From positions 558,001 to 622,000 of the forward strand of contig BROE01000001.1 in the NCBI GenBank assembly GCA_036571765.1: a DNA stretch of 64,000 nucleotides, in the 5' to 3' direction. A program made the position numbers and the translations under genes. Shown here piece by piece: positions 11,801 to 25,000 of the stretch (position 1 is its first letter; each line of letters starts with the position of its first letter). Under the pieces are notes generated by a model, which worked only from the letters and a program-made list of their open reading frames with translations, was not told where the DNA came from and did no database searches. The stretch is from Plecoglossus altivelis. Lineage: Eukaryota > Chordata > Actinopteri > Osmeriformes > Plecoglossidae.

Positions 11801-14800
11801 AGAGAACAGCGTATTTTTCACCGCTCAGGTTTGTGTCCCAAGCTGCAGGACCTTTGTTAGGACGTTTTAATTACAGCAGAGCCGAGTGTAATTGATCCTA
11901 GCTTAGAGGGATTTTCACTGTCAATGAGAATGGGCCAAGGCACTAATACAGCCTGGTGTGTGGCGCCACCTTCTCACTCCAGCTACACAGCTCTTCTTCA
12001 GTCTGGGAGCAGAACAGACACCACTCCTTATCTTTCAGTCCCCTCTGCGCCTTGATATTGCGAGGCATCCGTCCTTCATGTGTAATCTGTGTAATGGCAA
12101 AATCGCAATCTGAGGGCTAGCTGACACATCAGAGAGTGTTAGAAGTGTGACTCCTCCAGCTCTGGCTCCACCACATCTGTTGCCAACCCTGTTGCCACCT
12201 GGAGTGTCTTCTTACGGAGCACTTTCTTCATGGTTTCATGTTGTCACCCACCATTTTGAAAAATTCAGCAGGCTGTTAGATAATGCCTCCCAATGATGGT
12301 GAATTATTGATGGTCTTGTTCATATGAGTGGGACAGGGCGGCTTTTACCTCTGAGCTGCCCGAACTCTTATCCGGTAACTAAGGGACACAACACAAACAC
12401 CCACAGGAATGAAGTACTGGAGGAGAAAGGGAAAAAATGGAGGCAGGGGGGCTGAAAATAAAATAAAGAGAAGGCGTCTTCTGCTCTTCTGTTGGTCTGA
12501 GCTGCAGCAGAAAGGAAACTTGGTGGCTATGCAGCGAAAAGCTCCAATCCTGTAGTTGTCCCCCCTCTCTCCCTGTTTTTATTTGAAGTATTGAGAAGTG
12601 GTAGATGGCTTTTTATGCGCTTTATTTTTCTGGGATGATCTATGCAGGGCCGACAACGTTCTGGTTTGGTTATTTCTTTTCTTTGTTTAACATTTGACTG
12701 AGTTATCATATGGGCCTCTTTTGAAAACTCAGCCTAAACATATCCATTCTAAAAGGTGCCAATTTCAGTGTAGCTTGAGAGCCTGGTTTTGAGGACTAGA
12801 AGTGAAAGCAAAAAGAAAATGATTAACACAGCGAGCACAGGAAAAACGAGTCGGACCAGGTTCCCCAAGGAAGCAGGCTAGTGTTTAATGCAAGGCTCAG
12901 CATTGGAATACACTGCCCTCCCCCATTCATCTAGTGGAGTAGTTTCACTGGAAATTGGTGGCATTTGAATGGATCCTTTTACAGGTACTTACACTAAGTA
13001 AGTCCTTTGTTTGATTTACCATATGGTGTTTGTGTGGCTGTATAGCTGGAGGGACTATGAATGTGTGTGCGTTTGTGGATGTGCGTGGGTGTTGACTAAG
13101 ATAGTGGATGTGTGTGTGTGTTTGCATGTTTTTACTTGAGTGGATGTGAGAATAGGAGTCCATCCCTGCGGCTCTATGACCTCCCGCCATGTCTGTGAGT
13201 GCATGCATTACCACACCTCCCGCACAACTACTTCTGTGTCATTGTGAGAAATGAGACCAGGTGTGTCTGTGAGCGTGTTCGTCGCAGCATGCAAATACGC
13301 CTCACCTAGCTGGGTGTGGACCACTCCTTCCACATCACCTGCCGCCAATCCTGTGGCTTCCGTCCTCGTACCAAGGTCCCCAACGTGTTTATACATTCAC
13401 AGAATGAACACAAGCCTTGGCTGTGCTTATTCCATTTGTTGTGAACTTGATAGCGAGTGAGGTTGCCAAGCCAACCACAATCTCAGGAGTAAACGGTGAT
13501 TGAGTGTTTGATTGAGGGTCGGGGGAGGGGGGTTAAGGTGGGCGTGCGCGCGTGTGTGTGTGTTGGAGCAAACAAGCGAGCATGGATAAAGGGTAGGGGG
13601 AGTTTGAGAGGGAGCATGCAGTAGGAGCGAGGTGTGTGGCATTTTCTGACATGTCATTGGGGGAGGGAGGGGGTGGGGGAGGACTTGGAGGTTCAGCGTG
13701 TTCTTCCTCTGACCCCCCCCCCCCCCATCTACTCTGCTGGCCCACCTGTTTAACTAACCTAGTCAAGGTCAAATTATTCACTCACTCCCCAAACCAAGAC
13801 CGCAGAGCCACTAAGCTATGAGGAGAATGGATACAATAAAATACTCAATGTACCTGACATTTCCATACTATCTTTGTACTTGCTATTGCGGAGAATACAT
13901 TTTAGCTCATTAAAATCAAGTAACCTTTTACAAATTGCTCGAGCTGAGAAAACAGAGATGGGCAGAGGGCTGTGTTTTTGCAGGAGTTTCATATGGGTGT
14001 TATGTCAAGGCAGGCTCCAAGGTCAGTAATTAGGATCTGTACTTGTTATTCTGGGGGGTGGGGGGTAATGTAAGTGATTGGTGATAATAGGTTTGGGAAG
14101 GGTGAGATTGAGTTGATAAAAGGCTATCATGGCTTCTTTCTCTGTAGATTTGAACCTTCTCCAAACACGCTGGCACACACTAGTTGTGTGTGTGTGTGTG
14201 TGTATTTTTTCTGCCACTATTTTGTTGCTAAAGGCCTTTGCAGGTTTTTGTATCCTGTCTCTTTAAGCTCTTCCTCCCTACTGCAGCATATCTGTCCTCC
14301 TCTGTCACCTATCTGCCCCTTGCCTCTCCATCGTTTATATTCACCATCAGAACCTTGAGAAAGACCAACTGTTGTGTGGCTCGGAGCAAGCTCCAATACC
14401 TGTTTGCCACGCTGCCTCCCACGTCCCAAAATGTCTTTTCAGCTCCCTCCCAACTGGCATGGCTGACGCAGCCATCTCCGTCACCAGCAGCAGATGACAA
14501 GCGCCGCTGACAGAGTCAAGGAAATGACATCATGTCCCCGAGAGAGGCGAGAGGGAGCACCCCTGACAGCAACTGTCACGACAGAATGCTTTCCCAGGAG
14601 CATGAGGGTACATGGAGGACATGGAAAATAAGACACGCCGGCCGGCCGCGGTCTCCCTGTTCCTGTGGCTCCTCCGCCTGTCCTCCCCATCCTCACAGAC
14701 ACCCACCAACCTCTGTCTTACGTTTGAAATTCCCCTCTCTCATTTGCCCTTTTTGTACTGAATGTAGGGCATGGGGGAGAAGGGTGGGAGGGAGGAGCGA

Positions 14801-17024
14801 AGGGGGGAGGGAGGGTTAGGCGGGAGGGGGGAGGGGAGCAGCTCCACAATTTGGCTGGGGGAGCGAAGGACAGGGTATTGTGGCTGCGGTCCAGCTTTCA
14901 CAGACTGGGCCACATCTCTATTTCACTTGTAGGTTTTGAAGCTTACACTACACTCTTGTAGTTTTGTTCCAAGGCTCACTTGATATGTATATATGCACTC
15001 TTTATTTCTCCCTTCCCCTGCAATGACAATTGAAAATAAATTAACATTCCAGGGCTTTATTTTTCCTTCTCTAAGCCTGTTGAGAATACTTTGGGGTGAA
15101 CCCGGGAGGTCAAGCCACACTCACAAGCTGTCAATCCTCCTCTGTGACCCCTCCGCCCCCTTCTTTCTCCTCCCTTCCATTTTTCTCTCCATGTCCTCTC
15201 ACTCTCCCATCCATTCAGTCTTTCCCATCTTAGAAAGCTTAGATTTCCTCCGCCTTTCTCTTTCTCGGTTTATCTCTGTCTCTCTCTGCCTGTCTCCATC
15301 TCTACCTCCCTCTGTCTCTCTCTAACGGTCTCTGTCTGTCTATCTCTGTCTCTCTATCTCTGTCTTTCTCTGCCTCTCTCTGTCTCTCTACCTCTCTCTC
15401 TCCCTCTGCCCCCCCTCTCTCTGTCATTCTACCCCTTTCTCTGAGGTATTCTTTCGCTGGCTGCCTCGGCAGCTTTAGAGTCAGCTACAAGCTTTGTCAA
15501 AGAACCGTCACATTCACTCAGCATGCCATCTCAAACCCGCCTCGTATTTCAAGCTAGGACATGTGCAGGGCTGTCTCTGCCTTTATCCATTTATTCTAAT
15601 TACATTTTAATTACTTGCCTCCCCTTTTTAAAGGCTTGCTGCTTATTTTCCTTTCTACCATTCCACTGATAACATGAAAAATTAGTTTGTAGTTTGTTCT
15701 TATGCCCCCAACTGTAGACTGATGATACATTTTTCTCTTGGATTTCTTGCTGTGTTAAATAAAATGAATAGCTCGGAATGTTAGAGTGTGATGACAAGAT
15801 GTGTGATACATCTAGGAATAGTATGAATTCCCCTCTTTTTCTCAGAAGTGCTCCAGATGTATTGTGTGTACACATTTAGGGCTACAGTCCTCTCAGTGAG
15901 CGGTTTTGTTCAGAGTGTCAGGCGTCAAGAGGGTCTAGCACTGTGAGTCATCCAAATAGATAAGGACCGCATGTTCCCTCAGCTCGTCTGCAACAGACCA
16001 TGGAAATGTCGCAAATATGGGTCTCACTAAGGTTCACACCTGGTGTGAGAGAGTGGTTGATTCACTCCCGAGTGAATAAGTCTTTTAGGTGCGACTCTGA
16101 CAGACTTTCCAATGGGTTCGCGAACAGATGTACAATATGCGATTTACATAATAAGTAATAGATTGGCCATGTGTCGACGGTAGAAAACGAGGACATGTAC
16201 AAAACTTGGTACGAGGCGGTACATCCAACCTTACATTAGTTTAATCTGCCTTGGGCACTTGCTTATGTGGAGAAGATAATGTGTGTTGTGGTATATTATT
16301 GGTATAAGTAATTCTTGTGAGAGTAATACTGGAACACTCTACTTATAGTTAAATGCAACCGTACTGATGGTCTCAAAATATCCTATTTTGTATGTTTTAT
16401 TCAACTGCCAGTGACTGGTATCTTGTGGTCTACTCGTTACGATTATTATCCTACTCTCAACTGATCATGAGACTGAAGACACAAAAGAGACCTAACCCAC
16501 TGCGCTCTGCTTGTACTCTTTTTCGTATAACTTTTTGTAAGTCTTGTTTGATAGACTTATTTTGCGCAGTTGCCACTTAGCAGTATTGTTGTGCTAGCCC
16601 CAACCACACCATATTCTCTACTAGTCCCGTCTCACTGCACTGCCTCATCTCCTGCGGTCTTATGTGCGGTCAAGGCTTATTAGGATCCTCGTACAATGTA
16701 GCAGTCAGCCACCTTATCAACTTTGGGATATAGTCAACTCTTCTTAATGTAATAGGCAACCTCCTTTTTACTTCTGTCCCGTTCCTCCTTGACCCACAAT
16801 AATAATCCAAGATAATTCTACCACCATTCCCAAGAGAACAAAATCTGCGACTGTTGTCCAGTGAGGAAAATGGATATTTAGGACGAAAGAACAACATTAT
16901 AAAAAATGAAGTGAGGTTAAAAAACGTGGAAACGATTGCAAGGCAGTGTTGGTTAGTTGGAGCGCGTGGCTCCTCAGGCGCATCTCATCATATAGGACAC
17001 ACATGCTACGTGTTAACTCAGCGG
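8811..17024. other. Non-coding region with microsatellites
   Basis: No supported gene. Simple sequence includes C14 at 13713-13726, (GT)n at about 14185-14204, and a CT/CTGT-rich tract at about 15259-15425. The open frames here are short, often repeat-driven, and lack splice-site logic. Bases 15900-17000 are somewhat richer in CpG than their surroundings. No homology was recognised. Confidence 0.5.
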
Positions 17025-17134
17025 AAGCATAAAGTAGCGAACAATAAACTGGACAATTTGTTGAAAAAATACAACTACAGTCTATTGTGAGACATTTAAA
17101 GGGTTCAATGTGACATTTTGGTTTGTGGTTTTTG
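17025..17134 (-). repeat. 110-bp repeat, copy 2 (inverted relative to 3049-3158)
   Basis: This is the exact reverse complement of 3049-3158. It is followed immediately by a run of 11 G (17134-17144). The matching side of copy 1 has a GCGGCACA context instead, so the G run is specific to this copy. Confidence 0.85.
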
Positions 17135-17144
17135 GGGGGGGGGG

Positions 17145-18869
17145 CGGCAAGGAGCCCCCTTCCTCTGGTTTCCACCTGACTAACACCATTACGGTTCCCC
17201 CACTCGAGCCTCACCCCCACTGCAGACTCATATTTGGGGTTGATAAATGGCTGAGCGCTAAGGGAGGGCAACGTCACGTGTGCCTGTGGAGATTTGAAGA
17301 GGAAAACCCCTTCTGGTCTCCTGCCCAACATTGCTGGTGACAGCCCTGCTCAGAAACTGGGGATTATTAGGAGCAGAAACAGCAGCGACAGCAGCAGGCT
17401 TGTCAGGCGGCCGGGAGGAAGAGCTGCACTTTTCACTGCAGGCTTTTCTTATCTCATGTGGTGGTCGGTGATAGTTAAATAAGCAATAGAATCACATGAC
17501 AGACACTCAATAAAATCACCTCAGGTTGACTGAGAAATGACGGCCTAGTTTTCCCAGTGAATGGTTGTTCTGTAACAGTGACCTCAAATAACGATAAATA
17601 CCCTCTGTGCCATCAGGTTCACAAGAGCCTACAGTTGGCCTTTTATAAACTGTATTCCCTGCCAAAAATTGGGCAATGAACCCATAATGGTGATTTAGAT
17701 TATAACTCTGTATGCTAATGTGGTAGTTTCCAATGTTTTGTGGTTCTTTTATGTAGCCAGAAATATCCCAGAGCATTAGTGGGGCCCAGAGAACATTTAG
17801 AGCTCAGCACTGTGCTGTTCAAATTTAAGTTCATTATAAGATAATCATGGTGGCTGACAAGTGACTCTAGAGTGTACAAGTGCAGATGGAAACCAAAGTT
17901 GTTCTATTCCTTGTGCAATTAACTTCAAAGTGTGAGATCCAGTGTACAATGTAGATGAAAGTGTGTTGGTTTGTGTGTACTGAGAACATACCGGATATGA
18001 TATACAGGACATTATGACCTTTAGGAAAGGGAAGTGTGTGTACAGTTTGTGCTGTGAGTGTGTTTGTGCGTGTACCCTCCTGTGCCTGTGCTTCTGTGTG
18101 AACAGTATTTGACAAATTCTCCTACCCGGTATTTAACTTGTGTTCTGATGAGTGTTAGCTTGTGGTGTGTTGTGTCTGGGTTTCTTAACCTTTGCAGAGG
18201 CAGACAAAGCCGTCTGGGCCGTTTGTGCCTACACACAAGATAAGGAAGGAGAAAAAAGTAGCTCACAAAGACACTGTAGCATTAATGGTGTCCTGTGCGA
18301 GCATGTTGTCTGAGTGACAGACCTTTTTCTGTGGGGACAGGACATGGAGACAAGTCTGGGGGGAGGTGTGAAGGTGGGCGAGATGGGGATGGGAGCAGGT
18401 CTGAAAACACTCAGACTACAACATGGAGATGAGTCCAGAATAGGGAGACAAGTGCTCTGCCCTGTTCTGCCTTTACGTCCACAAGGCACCAGAGCTGCTT
18501 GCTATTAATATTGGGTGTCCAGTCAGCCATGCTTTCACACACCAGCGAGAGCTGAAATGCAAAGAATTTGCGTGTGTTCGGACATGATCAGTATACGCGA
18601 GCCCGCACACCAACTAGAGTGCTTGCCCTGTATTTATTTGAGGAGCACCCATCCAGCAGCATGGAAACATCAACTGAAATGACGACATGTTGACTGAATG
18701 ATATGTTTGATGTCTATGGTTATGTCCCTAGCTTATCAAATCTTTCTCTGAATGTTTTCTGAGCAGTAATGGTGATGGTCCTATACAAAAATGATGATGA
18801 TGGTGATTTTGAATGTCTTGCGCTGCTCATTTCCTCCCTTCCTCACCCTTTCTCTTCCTCTTCTTGCAG
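17145..18869. other. adgrl2: Non-coding sequence upstream of the first recognised exon
   Basis: No coding sequence. It ends in a strong polypyrimidine tract (18833-18867) and an AG at 18868-18869. The sequence is therefore probably an intron of adgrl2 whose upstream non-coding exon(s) I could not place. Confidence 0.5.
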
Positions 18870-19068
18870 ATGAGAAGATGACTGGTGAGGCCTCTCTGAG
18901 AACCACGGATCGTTGACGTTTCCCAGCCGTTTTGTTCTGTGTTTTTTACCCCCCCCCCCCCCCCCCCCCCCCCCCCGCCCCGCCCCCACTCCCGCTCCCC
19001 GGTTGCCAAACGTTGAAGCATTACCATCAGACAGCAGTTATCTGGAGCCCATTTCCCCTGAAAGCACA
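18870..19068 (+). other. adgrl2: 5' UTR part of the start-codon exon
   Basis: The exon is taken to start after the acceptor TTCTTCTTGCAG. The leader carries two short upstream ORFs: ATG at 18870 (3 codons then TGA) and ATG at 18878 (12 codons then TGA at 18914). It also carries an uninterrupted run of 28 C (18949-18976) followed by GC-rich sequence. The true start at 19069 (CACAATGG) has a purine at -3 and G at +4. The upstream exon boundary is inferred from the splice signal only. Confidence 0.65.
18949..18976 (+). repeat. Poly-C run (28 C) in the 5' UTR
   Basis: Twenty-eight consecutive C bases, followed by GCCCCGCCCCC. The complementary strand is G-rich. In RNA this would be a binding platform for poly-C-binding proteins. 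Homopolymer length may be unreliable in the assembly. Confidence 0.95.
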
Positions 19069-19144
19069 ATGGCCTCAACACAGTGGTGGTGTTCCCTCTT
19101 CCACTGTCTGCTGCTCTCTCTCATATACCTTCATTGTTCCCAAG
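19069..19144 (+). CDS. adgrl2: adgrl2 coding exon 1: signal peptide
   Basis: Encodes residues 1-25 plus one base of codon 26. It starts MASTQWWCSLFHCLLLSL and continues to HCSQ, a typical signal peptide with a hydrophobic core. Joined to the next exon it gives SQ-GFSRAALPFG, the same junction position as in mammalian ADGRL2 (EGFSRAALPFG). The donor is CAAG/GTAAGT, an excellent match to consensus. The signal peptide itself is not conserved with mammals, which is usual. Confidence 0.9.
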
Positions 19145-22027
19145 GTAAGTTATTACATGAGGCTGACACCTGTGTTCCCATGAATATATGTAATATTAGT
19201 TTCTTATTCTTACTCAATGTAACAACACTTGTTCCAGAGACCAAAACAAAATAACTGACAACCTCGTTTATTCTGTTCAATATGTTTGGATTTATAGTAA
19301 ATATAGGTTCTAGCCTCCGCATGAGATGCAATGGTACAGTTCCATATGTTTTTTATTGATTTGAGCTGTTTTTATCTCATATAGACAGCAATACACCATT
19401 TACTACTGGACAGAATACAATAGAAAGAACTACATGGCAATTCCTGTCTGTAAATTGTCAATCTAAAGCTTATTTACTTAAAGTGGACAATTGTCTCCTG
19501 TCCAGGTGTTGTATTTCCCTCTGCCATGCTGACAGTGTGTAGTATAAATACACACCTAGATCAGCCAGTCTGAGCAGACACCTGCTTCTATTATGCTGGC
19601 ACTCTGCCAAAGCCAGGAGTTTGAGGAGAGAATTACTGATGTTTTAGAATGTTGTGGAAAGGGATTCCCAAGGCCCTATTTCATTTCCCTCCTTCACTTT
19701 TGACTAGCATGTTTGATTGTAATTAAATGTTTTGTCTCAAAATATTCTTTCTGTTATACCCATCAGAACCCTGATGGTGGTATGTCTGCTTAATGACAAT
19801 CATTACAGTTCTGTTTTTTTCTCCCTCATTGTATTCCAAAACAAAGTAGACTAAAATCGCATACTTGGGTGCCAAGTGTTGATTACAGCAAAATGTCAAA
19901 GAGCATCATTCCGGAGGTTGCTTCTGAAATGTCTGCCTGCTTTTATTACAAACTGTCATCAGCATCCCTGTTTTCTCAAAGCTGTATTTGGATCGAGCTG
20001 TGGGAGGTGATTTGTTAACAAAGAGAGATGGCGCTGTAACCGTCGGAGTCTGGGACAGAGATACACTTTCTTTGTACATTATAACCATTGTACTACAGTA
20101 GGAAAGTGTTCAGAGATTGTGACTCAGAAGAAGAAAGAAGCAAATCCAGCCAGCGAAGCCTGTAGAATAGGACTGTGGTTTGCTAAGCAGAGACGCTTGC
20201 CTGGGCCGAGTAGTTCCCCTTCATTTTCTCTTCTCAGCCGGGAGCCTCTGCATTGGTATACAGAAAGTCCATGGTTTTGGGTTACACTTGATGCGAGGGC
20301 CCTCGGCTGTCTGAATGCATATTTGCCCATTCATCAATGAAGGAATGTGTGTGCGGGTTGATCTGAAAACAGTGTGCGATCCTGTCCACATGTCACTCCC
20401 CCCCACCCTGCCTGGCCCATAGTGCCGGGCATTTTTGAGAAGCATGGAACATATCCCAGGATGCCTGGGAAAAGCAGGCTTCCTTATAATTAACAACCCT
20501 CCTTGCTGGCAGATAGTATCACAAGGTGATCATTTACACCCCAAACATTCTTCATGCTCAGACATCCTTAATGGAATACTTGATCGAAGAAAGTAAAGAA
20601 AGCTGTTTTTTCTCCTATTTTATTTGAAACACTCTACGTGTTTCCTGCAGGAGAAGGAAGGAAGGACACTATCAAAAATGTTGAGGACATCATTCAAAAT
20701 AGAGATCGATTGTGATGCCAAGATGAATGTGTGGAAATTCATGATTTTTCCTTTAATCAAACCCATTAATAAATATCACTGGTCTTAATTGGATACACTA
20801 ACAAATTGCAGTCACAGTTATATAAGCATAAGATGTTTAAATTTCAATCCAAAGAGAAAATCAGCCAAGATATCCTCTTTTTCTGGGCGTTCACATATGG
20901 TCACATACCTTCTTTCCTGGTTTCTTCTAGTCGTTGTCTAAGTGCTCTGTATTGGCACTGCTTGAGCAGCTAACTAGATCATAGAAGCGCTGGTTTGTTC
21001 AATAGTGTTTTTAGACCTCGTCTATTAGAGGGAAGGAGATGGATGTTCTCATGATTCAGAGTGAAAACCCACAAAGGTTGGGCTAGGACACAGGCTGCTA
21101 CCTGCCAGGTTCTCAGAATGGCAGTTATTGTGATCTTCAAAGAAGTGGAGCCCAGATTTGGGTGGATTATGTATGTGTTTTGTTTGTGTTAGACGCTGAG
21201 CTGGCTGTTGTGTGTGCGTGTTTGCATGTGTGGTAATGCCGATTAATATAAAGCTTCACTGAAACATCCAAACATGAGCAAGAGGAAGATGAAATAGGTG
21301 GTGCTGTTTGTCTTGACTATTTGTGTGATCTCTGTGTAGACATGGATTGGTTAATTTAGGAAACAATGTTTGTTTTGTTCCTAACAAGTGTTTGCATTTC
21401 AGGAACTTTCCTTTAGGTGTGGTTTCAGCCCACTCTAATTCTGTTTGCCAAGTGCATTACAGAGATGTAGAAGAAGATTGGAACACAAATTTAGATATTC
21501 AAAGTATCCTAACAATTTGAACATGATTGCTCTTCCACACAAATGAGAGAATATCTGGATAGTTGCCCAAGAACTGAGACTCTGTCATGAAATATTGTTC
21601 TTCATTTATGCGTCTTCAGAGCCTCTTGACAGACACCAGTAATAAGTCATACACCATTAGTCCTGAACTCCTATAGGTGGAGAATCCTGTGCACCACCCT
21701 GGTATTTCCAGGGTCCAAGAAAGGTACCTTGGCCCTTGTACTTCAGCTCCACTGTGGCCCCAGGGCCCAGACATCCTATCTGTCAAGCAGGGCTATGCTT
21801 GCTTGGGGTTTCTGATTCATAATCTAATTTATCTGAATTCTGGTAGGCAGTGACTCGGATATCATGAGTGATCAACACAGCCATGGGAGATTCACAGATG
21901 ACTGGTCAAACTGAGTGCCAAATCCACACACACACACACACACGCACGCACGCACGCATGCATGCATGCATCTATGTATGTATGCATGTATGCATGTATC
22001 TATGTATCTATGTATGCATGTATGTAT

Positions 22028-22085
<58 letters not shown>

Positions 22086-25000
22086 TCTTGTGGACACATT
22101 CTGCCAGTATGTGAAACCGTCCATGAAACAAGACTGGTTTTATCACCCGGACATTACTTTGGCCATGGCGGACATGTTGGTAGGTGGGGGGTGAGGAGGT
22201 GGTGGGGGCTGGGGGTGTTGAAAGACACTTCTCCTCCAGACTCTTCATTCTGTTTTTACAATGCTCTGCTCCTTTCTCTAATGACTCTCATGACACACAC
22301 TGTCCCATATTATCTATCAAATGGTTTGTGGATTTGTGTTTAATGTCCAAATCGTTCCACTGAAGAAGAAAAGAAAGACAAGTATTGTGTTTTATAAATT
22401 TGGCTTTAGGATGACTCAAACGACACTGAAAATAAAGCTGTTTGTTCGACACAACCACAGAATTAGACAAAAAGGAAACCAAATCGTGTAATAAGTGTGG
22501 ATCTGAATTTGGTTCAGGGAAAATAAGAACGAAATGCAATATCACACTGGATGGGCTCACTAGATTTAGAGCCATCCTGGTTTCCTAAGTGGGTCTTCGG
22601 TAAACCAAAAGCAGCAAAAATGTTCTCATATGCGAAGAGAATTTAGGAGAGCGTGCCTTTGGGAGAGCACTTCTTTATTGTACATTTACATGTGATAGTA
22701 AAACCCCATGTTATATGGCTTTGATGATGAACAGACCCTCTATCTAATAGGCTGAGAGCTGCCGTTTCTGACAATTTCATTTCATTTGCTAAGCATGCCT
22801 TAAATCTAGTGCGCTGGCAGTGCACTGCTCAAATCTCACCCCTCTCAGTCACAGGAGTCTAAACATTGGACCAGATGCCTCTCTTGCTTCTCCACCTAAA
22901 CGTATGTGCTCTGCTCTGAGTCGCCTCAGACAACTCAGTGCAATAACACAGCAGTTCAGCTTACAGCATTCCCTGTAGGAACAATGCTTCACAGTGTAAA
23001 CTTTAGTATTTGGTTTTCAAAAGTCACTTCTGCCCTGGACTTGCAGCTGTCAACACAATGTAACATATTTAATCCAGAGAGGAAACAGAAATCTTTTAAA
23101 GTTAAATCCAATGATCAGTCTACAGCAGTCTGCAGCATTTGTATTGATTCAATTTATTCCAGAATGTTTGCCAAGAGTGTTAATTATAGATAAATTGAAA
23201 CAAAGACATGCACATCAAAGATGACATGGATATTCATATTTACGTTTATGTTGCTTGATACCTTTTCCTTTCTTGTTGATAGATGTATTATTAGTTAACA
23301 ATAAGCACAACAATAAACATATGTGATACGCGACAATAAACAATTACAAAGCCACATTATACTGGGAAGACTAAAAGATAGGAGAAGCCACAACGACTCA
23401 GAAAACAAGGCAATTAAATCATGTCTCAGTTGTTTGTACCTGTACGCCAACACAGTTTTAACACAGCTTCAGTTTCTTTGTCATGACATTTGAAGTAACA
23501 TCCTGTTTGCATGGGAGTATACTTTTCAGACACTAAGAACAAAAAGTCTTTAGTCAGAAATAAATTGGAAGTGGCCTACAATTATATTCTGGGTGTGTGA
23601 AGATTGTCCAGACATTATCCCCACTTTGAGACACATTTGTCACTGGCATTTATTCTTTGTCACTTTATCTGAGAAAAAATACAAGAAAAGACATGTTAAT
23701 TCACTCTTGGATCTGCGAGATGTGATTTAAGCAGCAGTTTGTTTTCTCAAAGAAGTCTACAGATAATGGCGAGAGCTTGTAACAGATCAGAATTGCACAG
23801 AAAATGGCAAAATATAGAGGGGAAAAAGGCCTCAAAGAAATCCTGTTGGTATCTTTGCAGGCCAGCTTTGTCTGTTTTGCACGTGTAGCCTGGTGTTGGT
23901 GTTTGCTTGGGTCAGTCTGCCGGCTCTGTCTGGAGAGCATGAATGCAGCTCTCGAGGCTTGCCTGCATCAGTAATCCCTCCAGACAGGCCTGGGCCACAG
24001 AGCATGACAACACTTTTTTTTGGTCCAGGAATTAAATGTCACCTCAGGGCGGGTCACCTGCAAACAAAAGGCAGCCGGGCGAGGCTCAGGTAGAAACAGT
24101 CCAAGATAAGGGAGCCCTCTGCCGCTGGGCAGGAAATTGAATAAGTGAGAGGCAGAAGGGGGAAATGTCCTGCAAAACATTGTGGCACAAAGAGACGTTT
24201 TGTGTACCTTACGTTATCAGTATTGACCTCCTCTTGTAGCATACACCCCGCTTTAGTACACGGGGCACAATGGCCTCATCCCAGGGCAGGACAGGAAAGT
24301 GTCTGTCACCAGGTCCCCTGTCTGGGTCTCTTATCACTTGGGGGGATGGGAGCAAGGTCATCACATCAAGTCAATCAAATTGCTCAGTGCTCCAGAGATA
24401 GTAGGGGCTAATGCTGTGGAATGTGTATATTTATCATTGACTTCCTGAACAAGCCTCTACCAGGGACACCTTGTTGGATAGTATTTAAGGCCATGGCCCT
24501 ACTAGGACTCACATGCCAAGCCCTGCCAAACACAATTGATTATATCGTTATGAATCATTTTTACATGCGTTTGCGGCAGCGTACACTGGCACGTGTCTTT
24601 GTGGGTGAGTTTGCTGAGGTTTATGTTAGTATGTGTGTGTCTGTGTGTGCTGGCACAGCCCTGCAGTCTCCTGGGCAGCCTCCCTGGTACCCCGTCTACT
24701 TCGGCTGTCTCAGCCTCATTATTCTGAGGCCATGTAATCTCTGTTCTGGTGTCGGATCGTCGTGACACTCTTGTCGACGTGTCGCACTGAGAAACCCTCC
24801 TGGGCTTGTCTGTGAACGGGGTGGAGAGTTCCTCTGCCACAGCAAGCAAGCACAGAGATACAGACATGTGATGAACTTGCCCTACACCTCCCTGCCAGCC
24901 CAGCCACCCTCAGGGAAGCACATGACTTTTGCAACGGGGGGACCTTAGCCATTTGCTAAGCCCAGTCGGGGTTTTAAGTGCAGGGGGTAGGGTTAGCGAT

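Noticed and set aside
16897..17331. 144-codon minus-strand open frame across the 110-bp repeat
   Set aside because: No recognised domain, composition typical of non-coding DNA, and the second copy of the repeat does not preserve the frame on both sides.
21868..22343. Frames of Tyr/Ile or His/Thr repeats
   Set aside because: Microsatellite translations (TA, CA, TATG), not genes.
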